Origin: Temnothorax longispinosus | Taxonomy: Eukaryota > Arthropoda > Insecta > Hymenoptera > Formicidae | Reading direction: 5' to 3' | Assembly: GCF_030848805.1 (NCBI RefSeq) | Contig: NW_027270473.1 | Location: 1 to 64,000, forward strand | DNA length: 64,000 bases | Shown here: one piece after another, positions 1-11,279 of the stretch | How the letters are laid out: each line of letters begins with the position of its first letter | Position numbering within the stretch: the first letter of the stretch is position 1 | Made by a program: the position numbers and the translations under genes | The notes under the pieces: model-generated | Databases searched by the model: none | What the model saw: the letters and a program-made list of their open reading frames with translations, nothing else | What the model was told of the DNA's origin: nothing

Positions 1-107
1 ATATGTAATATGTATATATATTGCGACGCTTTTTCCCCCGGTCTCGCAATCCGGTGGAGGGCTATCGTGGATTGGCAGCACGCGCAACTAATTCAGACAC
101 CAAATGA

Positions 108-117
108 TTGGGCGCCA
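108..117 (-). other. Possible tRNA-Lys-type primer binding site
   Basis: On the minus strand this reads TGGCGCCCAA, which matches the first ten bases of the primer binding site pairing with the 3' end of tRNA-Lys in several retroelements. The match ends after about ten bases, so it may be chance. If real, it marks the start of the internal region of an LTR element lying to the left, mostly outside the window. Confidence 0.25.
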
Positions 118-119
118 GG

Positions 120-2282
120 TGCGACGGATCGCACCACCGTACACTATTATATTTAACGCGATATTTCCGACAATACCTCAGGGCGTAGTTCTCTTTCAGG
201 GAATTCGGAGAGAGGCGTCACGCAATCAATCACACAAAATAATAATAATAGGATAACATATGATATATTTAGTCAGATATAAGGCACTTGCAACAGAATA
301 TCAATCAAAGTAGGTGTTTGTATAATTGGTCTGAGCATCTCGCATTCGGAATCAGACCACGCGGTAACGAGACATTATCGGCGGCGGATCGACGCCGCGG
401 CAACGAATTAACGCGAAGATGTTGTATAAATTACCGCAAAAATGTCGGATAGGCTGACGCACGAATGCCGCATAAATAACGCAATAAGTGCACGCGAGAA
501 TGTCGAATTTTAAATACTGTAGATTAACGCACGCGAGATCAGGTCAACGCAACAGATAAACGCAGACGAACACACGAAAGCTTAACATGAGAAATAATTA
601 GTTGATTACGGTAACGCGGTACCTTACTTCGAACTCACAACGAACTTACGCCACGAGGCCGACGAACCGAATCGCCGCACCTTCGGTTGCGCCTTCAACG
701 CGCGCCCGGGCCACCTCGATTCCGCACGACACAAAAATTATGGGCGATCTCGCCGTGTCGACCACGCTGGCCGGCGATTGCCCCCGAACACGAAATAAGG
801 ACTCGTATCGCGGACGATCCCGCGGCTTGCCACGCGAATCCCGAATTCTTTCGCAAGCACGGAGATTCCGCGGCCCCGCGCCGATCCCGTCGATCTTTCC
901 GTCCCGCCAAGCACAATATTCGCCGTCCTCGAAGGCCCGGATACGTTACTCAAATACGAGGGCGAGTGCCCTTCAAATTACATGACCACTCGCGGCTCGC
1001 CGTTTCCTTCACAACTCGCTCCCGTTATCGCCACGCAAGGTACGCCACGGTTATCCCGACTCACGCGAGGAAACGCGGCACGATTACTCTCAATAACATG
1101 GCCAAAACGCGACACGATTACGAACTCTAACACAATGAAACGCGACACGATTACGAATATTAACACCATGAAACGCGACACGATTACTTACATTAACGCA
1201 ATGAGACGCTACACAATTCGACACGATTAATCCGACTCACATATTCCAACGCCACGCGACTGTCGGCCGTGGCGGTGCTCGCGGAGAGGGCACGATTGGT
1301 CTCTACGCACTGGAGAGCTCACTCTCGGCAAGGCCAAGGTAACGCACGCGCCCATATCGCTGTCCACAGGTAAAACCTGCGGCGCTCAGGTAACCGATAC
1401 GTGCCATGGGCCAGTGCCTCGAGCGAACCCTCTTTTCTTAACGCGGGGACGCCAGAGTGGTGACCTTACAATGCGTTGTATTATCTTCGTTGGTCCGGGC
1501 AGCTCGGGATTCGGGCGATGCTCCCTGGTTCCTCGCCGGCACGACAGTAACGGAAACGATGGCCTGCCGGGATCGCGCCGGTTTCCCGCGCCTGCGCTGT
1601 AGCGTGTCGCTCGACCGGATTGCCGATCCTAGCGCTCCCGGCGCCTAGGCTGCCCGTGCGCCGCTCCTTCCGGGGGCGCCACTTCAGCTCTAGGGCGCTT
1701 TCATCGGCCTCAGCTTCTTGCGCGCCTCCCCTTCCGGCGACGCCGCTCCAATTACCTTCGACTCGGCGCGGGCTTTTCGAATCAACCGGCTGTCCGGGCC
1801 GCGATGATCGAGCCGGCGTTCGGGGTCAGGCTGGCCGGGCCTCGGCCCCGTCCGCCGGCATCCCCTCGGGGTGACGGCCCCAGGGCTGTGCCTTTCCCTG
1901 GGCCGCTCCTCGGCACCCTGCTCTGACTGGCGTTTCGTTCGGGCGTGTCCCGGGGTGCTCTAGACTGCTATCCTGCCGCTGTTACGACCGAGTACGGAGT
2001 GGATTCCGGCCGGCGACACTCATGCACTTGCGGGGAGGTCCGGGCGATCCGACTTTCGGCGACGTCCCCTGGCCGTCTCCTTAAACCTCTGCCCTTCCTC
2101 GTTGCGGCTCCCGGCCGTTACATGTTGACTCCAGCCACCACTGGCGATCCCTTAAAAACTTAACAGCTAATTAGACCAATTAAGAATACGCAACCGTCCT
2201 CCCCTCGCTCTAACGAGGACGCACCTCCGAATTCCCCTCGGCCGAGCCCGTCCGGGAAGTAGACGCGACTTGTCACGTCACA
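120..2282 (-). repeat. Possible long LTR, minus orientation
   Basis: Read on the minus strand, this GC-rich block begins TGTGACGTGAC at its right edge and ends TCGCA two bases before the primer-site-like sequence at 108-117, so it could be one LTR of about 2.16 kb. Composition changes sharply to AT-rich at 2,283, which supports a boundary there. Short ORFs at 602-985, 687-1,130 and 1,620-1,874 show no recognisable motif and look like products of GC-rich sequence. No partner LTR is in the window, so this remains a hypothesis. The alternative is ordinary GC-rich intergenic DNA. Confidence 0.25.
1099..1216 (+). repeat. Tandem repeat of about 38-40 bp, three copies
   Basis: The motif ACGCGACACGATTAC recurs at about 1,109, 1,141 and 1,176, with similar flanking AACAC..ATGAA blocks and a decayed fourth copy near 1,206. 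It is short, AC-rich and shows no coding sense. Confidence 0.6.
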
Positions 2283-2780
2283 ATATATTATATATATATT
2301 ACAACTATAACTATAAGCTTAACTTTACCAAATTTTACTTACCAATTTATATGTATTTGTTAGAATATGCTCATACATGCACGACACATACATTATTTAA
2401 ATAGCACGGCATAGATAATATATTACGCTGCATTCTGTGGATAATTCGTTAAAGATGATTAATAAAGTATACACAGGTTTTACCTGCCTAAAAGTATAAA
2501 TGCTTTATACATTTTGCAAACATGTGTAAAGATTAGAAGCACATTGATTCTTCCATGATATACACAGCAACCAAGTTAATCACAGTAGATGATTCCATAA
2601 CATTTCACAAGATTCTGAAAACGGAGACAATAATAATCAACTCTCGCTTAACGGAATTTCATGGTTTGTAAATAGATTTTTTCTTTAATATCTGAGGACA
2701 TTCCAGGCTTATGTAATTATTATAGATGCACAGAATATCTCATCCCCAGCTCCTCCTATCAAGTTGAAGGAAAGTGATAC
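2283..2780. other. AT-rich intergenic stretch
   Basis: I see no ORF, RNA gene or element boundary here. It is AT-rich with a short TA run at 2,284-2,300, and it separates the GC-rich block on the left from the piggyBac end at 2,781. Confidence 0.5.
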
Positions 2781-2995
2781 TTAACCCTTAGTCTGTAAAC
2801 CTGGGTCGTTTTCGTCCGGGCGAAAATCAAATGTAGTTGTAACTTTTGAAAACGGGTAGAGAGGGCGCCACTGCGCATCCGTAAAAAAAAGTTATGCTCT
2901 CCGAGAACCCGCCTACAGAGTTTCAAGGCGCCAACCCCCCTCCGGCCGTCGCAGCAGACACTTGAATTCTTCTCCGGACGAAAACGACCCACCTT
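2781..2995 (+). repeat. piggyBac-type terminus with subterminal inverted repeat
   Basis: TTAA at 2,781-2,784 is followed by CCCTTAGTCTGTAAAC, which fits a piggyBac left end (TTAA target, terminal CCC). The block GGGTCGTTTTCGTCCGG near 2,804-2,820 returns in inverted orientation near 2,972-2,988. This may be the left end of the autonomous element or a small MITE derived from it. Confidence 0.55.
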
Positions 2996-3595
2996 TGCAG
3001 TCAACGTTAGTCAAAACCGTAAATAATTTTTTTTTTGTTTTTCCGTTTTAAAGTATTCATTGTGTCCGTAAAAGTGTCACAAAAACATCTAACCGCGAAA
3101 AAAAATTACAAAAATATGTTTATATCACACGTGCGTGGAAAGTGGCCCATTCCGCGCGCGCCCAGGTTTCTGCACTTGTTACACAAATAACTATTGTTCA
3201 GTTTTTCTAGGAAATAGCTCAACGGTCGGGCGAGAAAGTTTCTCGAATATTGCGTTCTCGCGAGAAGGTTGATTATTTCGGCGACGAGGACAGCGAAAAC
3301 GAAATCAACTTAGTAGAAGAACAAGAAAGTGACGGTTCTGAAATGAGTGTCTCGGATTTAGAATCTGAAGAAAGTGACGGAGAGGAAGAGGAAAAAATCG
3401 AGGGTGAACAACCGGCTGCGTCAACAAGCAGGCGTCGTAAATTTGCTTAGATAAGCACAAATGGTGTCTTCAGGCTCCGGAAATTCGAGGTCGCAGGTCA
3501 AACACAACTGTAATTCTACCTAAAGCTATTGGTAGTGCTGCCTCTTCGCATACACCGCTAGAATTCTAGAGCGTGCTATTTTCAAATTGTTTGAA

Positions 3596-3598
<3 letters not shown>

Positions 3599-3642
<44 letters not shown>
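3599..3642 (+). repeat. (GA)n microsatellite
   Basis: An uninterrupted GA dinucleotide run sits exactly where the piggyBac N-terminal homology stops, at the left edge of the inserted 1.9 kb. Confidence 0.95.
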
Positions 3643-3646
<4 letters not shown>

Positions 3647-5495
3647 GTTATTCTTTTTTTGCGGCCATCTGTGGCGGTTGTAATACAATAGGTCGGGCCG
3701 CGCATTCTACGTAGTTCGCGGAAAAAGCGCGCGAGCGGCGCCGACAACGTTGCGTCCCAGGCGGCGAGGCACGTGTTTACCGCGCATGCTTGAGCATGTT
3801 GGGAGGGGCGCGCAGCCCGAGCGAGCGAGCATTCGTTTCGCAGACATCGCGCGTGATACATCGTGCGTTACTTACGGTCGAATCAAATACGTAATTGCTA
3901 GTAAAGTTATCTTTTTGTAGTAAAGTTGTGCGGTCGCTAAAATCTGCCTATTCGTGTGCATTAAGAATATAACTATTTATCATACATCAATTAACGTGGT
4001 TGATACGGACAACTACGATCGTCACAGAGAGGAATCCAGGGATATCCGTCCCGGCGAGCCATGCCGGCACGTGGAACGAAGGAAGGCAGCCATTTGCTGC
4101 AACGTTCGAGAGAGCCTTTTCGACAGGAATCACGAGCCCTTTCGAAGTCTTGGATAAACGAGAGAGATAAGGATTGAGCCTTTTTAATATACACATTGTG
4201 TGAACATCCTAGGTGATGTTATCGTCTATGAAAGGTAACCTGTTTAAATATACTCGAGTGGAAACGTTAGACTTTCGTCTACCGTTACAGAGAGGGAACG
4301 TTAGACATTCGTCTACCGTTACGAGAGAGATAATCAATCCTCTCAGAGATCACGAGAGCAAGTAAGAGGAAAACTTCCTCGCCTTTTGAAAAGATATTAA
4401 AGTTCATTTCGAGTCAAATTATAATACTGAGCTCAGTCTAAAGTAAAGTAAATAATTAATCGTTCGGTTGCAACCATTTTCGTGACAAGTAAAAAACTTT
4501 ATTTCTTCTTTGTGCGATTGTTTCTTTCTCATTGATTCGACAATATCTCTTATAGTTTATTACGTTACTTTGCGAACATTTTGTACTTTTCTTTGTATTA
4601 CATATGAAATGCGAATACGTTCATTGCGGATTATATTAATCGTTTCTTGCGTTGTGATAAAACTATCGAGTGACTAATTCCGTGCGTTACTATAAAAGTT
4701 ACTTCTCAATGACTTGATAATCATTCTACTAAGTATTTTGCGAATTCTGAATTATTATGTTCATACTAATGTGAATTAATGTGTCAATCTAAAACCAAAG
4801 GCCTATGAATATGAGAAATTGAGAAATTCTTATACTTTATTTTCTTTTACTGCATACATTATTTTGCTGAAAATGAGTTATTCGTTCGAGAACAAACTGT
4901 CTATATATGGTAAATCATAAAAGGCCAATTAAAATTAATTATTACGAATTCAAAGATTGATACATTATTTCAGTTACTATTTCAATTATGTTTGAAGTGA
5001 ATTTTATATTCTGATTGATTTGCAGGAATAATTGAACAGTCCTTTCTTGATATTACGTGATCTGTTTTATTTTGACTACGTCAATAGAAATTATGAGCTT
5101 ACATATTACTAATATTTCCTTGATAATGAACCTGATTACATAACAAAGAAATGCATCAGTGAATGCAATTATATTTTATCATAAATAAAAGGAAAGGACT
5201 GTACTATAATAACTATTGATTTGTTTCTTTTATGTGTTTTATACATTTATTGTATTTCTATTGTATTTTATATAATCTCTGTAATAATTTGTTCACGAAT
5301 ACTGGGAAGGTTTTCGGGCAGTTTCCCTTCTCCTATGCAACAAATGTTGGTATTCTTTGTATAGTTCTGCCCAATCTAGCCATTTCAAATTACATAAATT
5401 ACTAAACGCAATCTCTCTCTCAATAAACAGATTTTTTATTATTTGTTCTTTCCTCATCTAATTCTCGAGTTCAGGCTTGTGCGCGAGCTTGTGCA
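3643..5495. other. Unassigned insertion inside the piggyBac gene
   Basis: This separates the N-terminal and core parts of the transposase. The left third is GC-rich (3,660-3,870) and the rest AT-rich. A 36-bp block ending TTCGTCTACCGTTAC is repeated at about 4,264-4,288 and 4,298-4,322. I find no ORF with a recognisable motif and no clear terminal repeats. It could be a nested non-autonomous element or retained intronic sequence. Confidence 0.4.
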
Positions 5496-6840
5496 AACAC
5501 AAATTCTATCTTGGAAGTAATTTTGAAATATACAAACGCCGAAATTAAAAGATATGCGGCCAATAACCCTGACACTAACAGCGCGTCTCTTCGACCTGTT
5601 ACAATGAAAGAATTGAAGGCATTTATAGGACTTTTATACTATTGTGGTGTGAACAAAAGTAATCGCGTGTGTTTATCGGAATTGTGGGCGCGCGATTTCG
5701 GGACAATGCTGTGCAAAGTTACGATGTCACAACGACGATTCGAATTTATTGGCTGTCGAATTCGATTCGATGATAAAAACACACGGGCTGAAAGACGCGC
5801 CACAGATGTACTAGCGCCAATTCGCGAAATTGGGAACACTTTCGTAACAAATTGCCAAAATAATTATTCGCCGAGTGAGTTTTTGACGATCGATGAGCAG
5901 TTATTAGGGTTTCGCGGTCGTTTTTCTGCGCGCGTTTACATAAAATCAAAACCGGCACGTTACGGAATAAAAATTATTTCTATGAATGACGCGAAAACGT
6001 TCTACATGTACAATGCGATCCCATATATCGGACAAGTACCCGCAGAGCGCGGCGAAAGTGTACCGTCATACTACGTTCGTAAATTGAGTGAGCCAATTTA
6101 TAACACTGCTCGAAATATAACTTGCGATAATTGGTTCACTTCGATCGAAATTTTTAATAAAATGAAAAAAGACTATAACTTGACCATGGTAGGTACACTG
6201 AGGAAAAACAAGCGCCAGATTCCGGAATTTTTCAAAAGAAATGCTTCGATCGGTACAACAAAGTATGGTTACGACAGGCATAATATCCTACTTTCCTTTT
6301 GCCCGAAAAAAAATAAGGTTGTTTTGATGCTGTCCTCTAAACATAAAACCGGAAAACAGTACGAAGACAGCTACAAACCGGAGATGATCGATTTTTACAA
6401 TAAAACAAAATGTGGCACGGATGTTTTTGATCAACTCAAAAAGTAACCGATGGACGATGCGCTTTTTTTTGGGAATGCTCGACCAGGCCGGCGTAAACTC
6501 TTGTATATTGTACAACTTTCTGCCTGACAATGACATACGAAGCAAACGAGAATTTTTGAAAGACCTCGCGTTATCTCTAATCATACCCCATCTCGAAGAG
6601 CGCGCAAAAAAGCCCGGATTACAAAAAGTTTTGTCACAAAATATTCGCGAGGTGCTGTCTGCAAACAATATTGAAAATCCTCCTATCGATGTCGGTACGC
6701 ATAAAATGTCAAAAAGAAAGCGATGTTATTACTGCCCGACTGAAAAAGATCGCAAAACTATCTATTGTTGCGTAAAATGCAAGAACCCAGTTTGCGATAA
6801 TCATCGCGTTTCGTGCTGCGCGCCGTGCTTTTTGTGACGT

Positions 6841-7325
6841 GTTTTTTAAATAAGGATTTCAAGAAATGTAATTTTTTATTTTTTGGTAATAAAAGAATGT
6901 TGTGACCCTTAACTATTGACTTCTTATTGATTTTATTACTAATTTTTGAATTATTATATATTTATCACTGTTTTTACTACGAAATTTGGGGCTAATTTAT
7001 TGGCAATTTTCAAGTTCAAAACTTAAGCACTTTATTTCAAAATAATTGCATGCAATATTTTTTTTATAAAAGCTACACTCTTTCTCTTCAATTTCTTTTT
7101 TATTCATTTTGATATCTTTATTTGTTTTAAAGTTATGATTTTTTGAGTAAACAAATGATTTTACCCCTAGTTGCTCTATTTTTTTAATACAAATTATGTG
7201 AAAAAATTAAATTGTCTATAATTTTATGATTGATACTTCAAATTGAAGGTTTGAATTACCTCCATAAATTTTTTCAGATTTTGACGTAGAACTACGTCTT
7301 TCTCGGGGGGTATGGGGGTACGACT
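6841..7325. other. AT-rich stretch without genes
   Basis: Mostly A/T with an AATAAA-like signal near 6,885 that could have served the piggyBac transcript. A 16-bp near-palindrome, GACGTAGAACTACGTC, lies at 7,283-7,298. Nothing else is recognisable. Confidence 0.4.
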
Positions 7326-7361
7326 GCAACGTTTTCTTGCAACGTTTTCATGCAACGTTTT
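7326..7361 (+). repeat. 12-bp tandem repeat, three copies
   Basis: The unit TGCAACGTTTTC is repeated three times with one change. It abuts the left edge of the large foldback that follows. Confidence 0.85.
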
Positions 7362-8275
7362 CTTTTTCTCGAAAAGTATTAAAGAAAAATATACTTTATT
7401 ATATAGTTTTTGAAAGCTCTCGATGTAAGCTAAATGTTTTCGTGGTTAATTTTTCGATATGGGTTTGTTCTGGAAAAGTATTAAAGAAAAATATACTTTA
7501 TTATATAGTTTTTGAAAGATCTCGATGTAAGCTATGGGTTTTCGCAATTTCATAAATAAATAAATGAATAAATAAATGGATGAATGGATTTAATAAATAC
7601 ATAAATGAATGAATGAATGGATGAATGGATGAATGGATGAATGAATAAATGGTGAATGAATAAATTGGTGAATGGATAAATGGATTTAATAAATAAATAA
7701 ATGAATGAATGGATGAATGGATGAATGGGTGAATGGATGAATGGATTTAATAAATAAATAAATGGATGAATGAATAAATGGATGAATGGATAAATTGATG
7801 AATGGATGAATGGATGAATGGGTAAATGGATGAATGGATGAATGGGTGAATAGATGAATGGGTGAATGGATGAATGGATTTAGATGAATGGATGAATAGA
7901 TGAATGGGTGAATGGATAAATGGGTGACTGGATGAATGGATTTAATAAATAAATTATCATTTATTCATCCATTCATTCATTCATTTATTTATTAAATCCA
8001 TTCATCCATTCACCCATTCATCCATTCATCCATTCATTCATTTATTTATTTATTAAATCCATTCATCCATTCACCCATTCATCCATTCACCCATTCATCC
8101 ATTCATCCATTCATCCATTTATCTATTCATTCATTCATTTATTTATTTATTAAATACATTCATCCATTCATTTATTCATTTATTTATTTATTAAATTGCA
8201 AAAACATTTAGCTTACATCGAGAGCTTTCAAAAACTATATAATAAAGTATATTTTCTTTTAATACTTTTCAAGGT
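7361..8275. repeat. Foldback with (ATGAATGG)n arms
   Basis: A block beginning AAGTATTAAAGAAAAATAT occurs directly at 7,371-7,433 and 7,474-7,532 and inverted at about 8,199-8,271. Between them the plus strand is (ATGAATGG/ATGAATAA)n to about 7,955, then its reverse complement (CATTCATC)n to about 8,190. The whole is an inverted repeat of roughly 0.9 kb that could fold into one long hairpin. The turn point is near 7,955-7,960. Confidence 0.85.
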
Positions 8276-8277
8276 TT

Positions 8278-8327
8278 AATAAATAAATAAATAAATTATA
8301 CAATAAATAAATCAATAAAACAATATA

Positions 8328-8374
<47 letters not shown>

Positions 8375-8411
8375 AACATTAAATCAAAAAAATAATAAAT
8401 AAATATATTTA

Positions 8412-8442
<31 letters not shown>

Positions 8443-8446
8443 ATCT
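8278..8446 (+). repeat. (AAAT)n simple repeat
   Basis: Nearly uninterrupted AAAT/AATA tetranucleotides with a few T insertions; no coding content. Confidence 0.9.
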
Positions 8447-8473
8447 ATATATAGAATGTGAGAAGCCGATTAG

Positions 8474-8573
8474 CTTGAAACTTGGTGACATTTATGAGTA
8501 TATGTTCGGCTCGAACTTCTGAGCTCGAATTTCTGAGCCGAACATATACTCATAAATGTCACCAAGTTTCAAG
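8474..8573. repeat. Palindrome with 39-bp perfect arms
   Basis: The left arm at 8,474-8,512 begins CTTGAAACTTGGTGACAT. The right arm at 8,535-8,573 is its exact reverse complement, with a 22-nt spacer between. It could be a short foldback element or a hairpin-forming transcript segment. Confidence 0.85.
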
Positions 8574-9121
8574 GGTAAACCAAAGGATGATGTCGCTGCC
8601 CTAGATATAAAGGTCGATGTTGAATCTTAATAACGCGAAAATACACGACGATGCGCCGCGTAGTGTCTATGTCATTTGTCTGTGTTATGTTATAAAGTTG
8701 CTGCTTTCACATTTTGAAATTCGGTCAATTATTTCCCGAAAAAATGAAAAAATTACGTTGTTGCTTGCGGCACAGTTTGTGCCAACAACGTCGAACTACG
8801 TCAACTGACAGTTGACGTAGCCCTACGTCTAGTTTCCTTCGCTGAATACTTTAACATGAAATAGTACTATATGGTTATCGATATCTGCGTATGCGCATTG
8901 CGGACGATTAGGCTTCACTACCTTTCTCTCTCGCACAATTAACGTTTCTCTCTCGCACGATGTCGGACACAGACTCGATGTTCAATGCCTCTTCCATATA
9001 TGTTCTATTCTAATAGACGTAGTTCTACGTGTTGATTGCGGCACAGTTGTTACTGTGCTTGTTTACTTTTTTGTAACACTTTAACACTTTAAACAAACGT
9101 GCAATCAGCAAACAAACATGC
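8574..9121. other. Non-coding stretch between repeats
   Basis: Only a 63-codon ORF (8,617-8,808) without known motifs. GACGTAG..CTACGTC near-palindromes occur at 8,814-8,829 and 9,016-9,030, as at 7,283. No other feature is visible. Confidence 0.4.
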
Positions 9122-10200
9122 GTGCAATCGTTACCGTGTCCGATGGACACCGTGTGCAATCGTTACCGTGTGCAATCGACCCCGTGTCCGATCGACGACG
9201 TGTCCGATCGACACCGTGTGCAATCGTTACCGTGTGCAATCGTTACCGTGTCCGATCGGCACCATGTCCGATTGGCACCGTGTGCAATCGACACCGTGTC
9301 CGATCGACACCGTGTGCAAGCGTTACCGTGTGCAATCGTTACCGTGTCCGATCGGCACCGTGTGCAATCGTTACCGTGTCCGATCGGCACCGTGTCCGAT
9401 CGACACTGTGTGCAATCGTTACCGTGTCTGATCGACACCGTGTCCAATCGACACCGTGTGCAATTGTTACCGTGTGCAATCGTTACCGTGTGCAATCGTT
9501 ACCGTGTCCGATCGGCACCGTGTGCAATCGACACCGTGTCCGATCGACACCGTGTGCAATCGTTACCGTGTGCAATCGTTATCGTGTGCAATCGACCCCG
9601 TGTCCGATCGACACCGTGTCCGATCGACACCGTGTGCAATCGTTACCGTGTGCAATCGACACCGTATCCGATCGACACCGTGTGCAATCGTTACCGTGTC
9701 CGATCGGCACCGTGTCCGATCGGCACCGTGTCCGATCGACACCGCGTGCAATCGTTACCGTGTGCAATCGTTACCGTGTGCAATCGTTACCGTGTGAAAT
9801 CGACCCCGTGTCCGATCGACACCGTGTGCAATCGTTACCGTGTGCAATCGTTACCGTGTGAAATCGACCCCGTGTCCGATCGACACCGTGTCCAATCGAC
9901 ACCGTGTGCAATCGTTACCGTGTGCAATCGTTACCGTGTCCGATCGGCACCGTGTGCAATCGTTACCGTGTGCAATCGTTACTGTGTCCGATCGGCACCG
10001 TGTCCGATTGACACCGTGTCCGATCGGCACCGTGTCCGATTGACACCGTGTGCAATCGTTACCGTGTGCAATCGTTACCGTGTCCGATCGATACCGTGTC
10101 CGATCGACACCGTGTGCAATCGTTACCGTGTGCAATCGGCACCGTGTGCCGTGTCCGATCGACACCGTGTCCGATCGTTACCGTGTCCGATTTGTAATGT
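9122..10200 (+). repeat. 16-bp minisatellite, about 67 units
   Basis: The unit is 16 bp, for example CGTGTGCAATCGTTAC. Each unit varies at two blocks: GCAATCG or CCGATCG, then TTAC, ACAC or GCAC, in many combinations. Because 16 is not a multiple of 3, the same repeat is read in all three frames with a 48-bp (16-aa) period, and none of the common unit types makes a stop. This gives long overlapping ORFs on both strands, the largest 380 aa at 9,122-10,264. I regard these as by-products: no non-repeat domain is attached and no promoter is visible. Confidence 0.92.
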
Positions 10201-10712
10201 GCGCAATCGGGACAATCCCAGATTTTTGAAGCATCGGTTTCGGCGAACATTTCCCGGGATTTGACCTCCACCGGGGATTTGGGCTGGAATTTCGTTTGCT
10301 GGTAAACCTCAGGGTCCCTCGTTTATATATACATACCACACAAGTTTACGACCGACAAAGATACCGTGGAATACTTTGTCAATCTCGTCGTTATTGTTTA
10401 CGGTTTCTTAAGGCTCTATCAAGCGTCGTTTACAATAGCAGCAGGAGTGGTGGATCAAGATTGTACGACGTCAGAGTAAGCTGGTTTTCTGGTGTAATAA
10501 GAGCGTAGAGTAAGGCCGTAAGCGAAATGATTGAATTCCATTTCTTACAGTCTCCTCCCTTACTCTCATTGTCAGTAAGAGTGTTACTGACAGTAACAAA
10601 AGTGCACGTTACAGGGAGCCGGTGTAGTTTGAATTGTTTTCTTCTTCTCCTCTTGACATTAGCGTATGTCATCGTCATCATGCGACGGATAGCCCAGGCA
10701 ATATAGACTTTT
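10201..10712. other. Non-coding stretch before the Academ-like element
   Basis: No convincing ORF. Positions about 10,655-10,712 resemble, in inverted form, 17,404-17,465 on the far side of the next element (shared TTAGCGTAT and TAGCCCAG.CAATATAG blocks). The true terminal repeats may therefore extend out to here, or that element may have inserted into an older inverted repeat. Confidence 0.4.
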
Positions 10713-11279
10713 AAATGGAATTAATTCCGGGAAGCGATTTTTTTTTTTTTTTATTGTTTCGGAGGGTCATGGGTAGTCTAAAACCGGATTTTCGGGATCC
10801 TAACCCTGGAGCGTTAGCCGCCATTTTGATTAGAAGGGTTATTTTGTTTTTATTAAATATCTCGCTTATTTTCAACTTTAGAGTGAAAATGTAATAACCA
10901 AACTTGTAGAAAATTTAATACTCTACAATTTTGGTCCTTTTCATTTTTCACCTAGGATCGATATTTTGGGTCTTAGACTCAAAAGTGGGGGGTGAAATTT
11001 TTTTTATTTTTTGAATTTACTTGGTATAATAAAAAACATCTTTTCCACACCACCACAAAAGTAAAATTTATGGCGCGTTTTTTTTTTAGCGTGGTATCCC
11101 CTGTAGGCCTAATCCACGCATAAATCCTTGGCTTAAAGTTGTAAATCGTAATTATGCAGTTTTTATACGTTTTGACGATGGTCCAGCCAAATTAACGTCG
11201 GTGTCTTCTCCTGTTGGTTCTTCGCTAAAATCGGGATTGTCGTCTCGAAGTTCAGGTGAGTTGATGTTGAATGTTGTTT
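10713..11279 (+). repeat. Left terminal inverted repeat of the Academ-like element
   Basis: Starts AAATGGAATTAATTCC and pairs with 16,838-17,403 with few differences, for example in the length of the T-run at about 10,738. Its inner part contains the last 42 or so codons of the element's gene, so the right copy carries a detached duplicate of that coding end. Confidence 0.9.

Larger units (their letters stand above)
3250..6837 (+). pseudogene. piggyBac transposase, broken
   Basis: A piggyBac transposase would cut and paste at TTAA sites in the nucleus. The first piece (3,250-3,450) is acidic (EEEEEKIEGEQ). Homology then continues one frame away to about 3,566 (KWCLQAPEIRG.. IGSAA) before an insertion. 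The core (5,511-6,446, 311 aa) holds the three conserved aspartates in DEQLLGFRGR, CDNWFTS and the CGTDVFDQL region. A frameshift with loss of about ten residues follows near 6,440. The last piece (6,412-6,837) carries NRWTMRFF and the terminal cysteine-rich zinc module (CYYCP...CVKC...CDNH..CC..C). There is no ATG before the core, so no full protein can be made. Identity comes from motif recognition and the TTAA terminus. Confidence 0.85.
2785..6840 (+). mobile_element. Degraded piggyBac-like DNA transposon
   Basis: The element has a TTAA/CCC left terminus, a transposase gene in pieces from 3,250 to 6,837, and a cysteine-rich C-terminal domain typical of piggyBac transposases. I could not find a right terminus (a sequence ending GGG before TTAA), so the right edge is set at the end of the coding part. 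About 1.9 kb of unrelated sequence (roughly 3,590-5,495) splits the transposase between its acidic N terminus and the DDD core. It should be immobile. Confidence 0.7.

Noticed and set aside
602..2163. Several GC-rich ORFs of 60-147 aa as genes
   Set aside because: They overlap on both strands, share no motifs and reflect low stop frequency in GC-rich sequence.
6895..6925. TTAA following CCC at about 6,907 as the right end of the piggyBac element
   Set aside because: It has the left-end orientation (CCCTTAAC), not the reverse complement expected at the right end.
7326..10200. CRISPR-like array
   Set aside because: The repeats are contiguous tandem or simple repeats without unique spacers, and the context is eukaryotic.
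9122..10264. 380-aa ORF with periodic RYRVQSLPC repeats as a gene
   Set aside because: It lies wholly in a 16-bp tandem repeat that is open in several frames on both strands; no promoter, unique domain or splice evidence.
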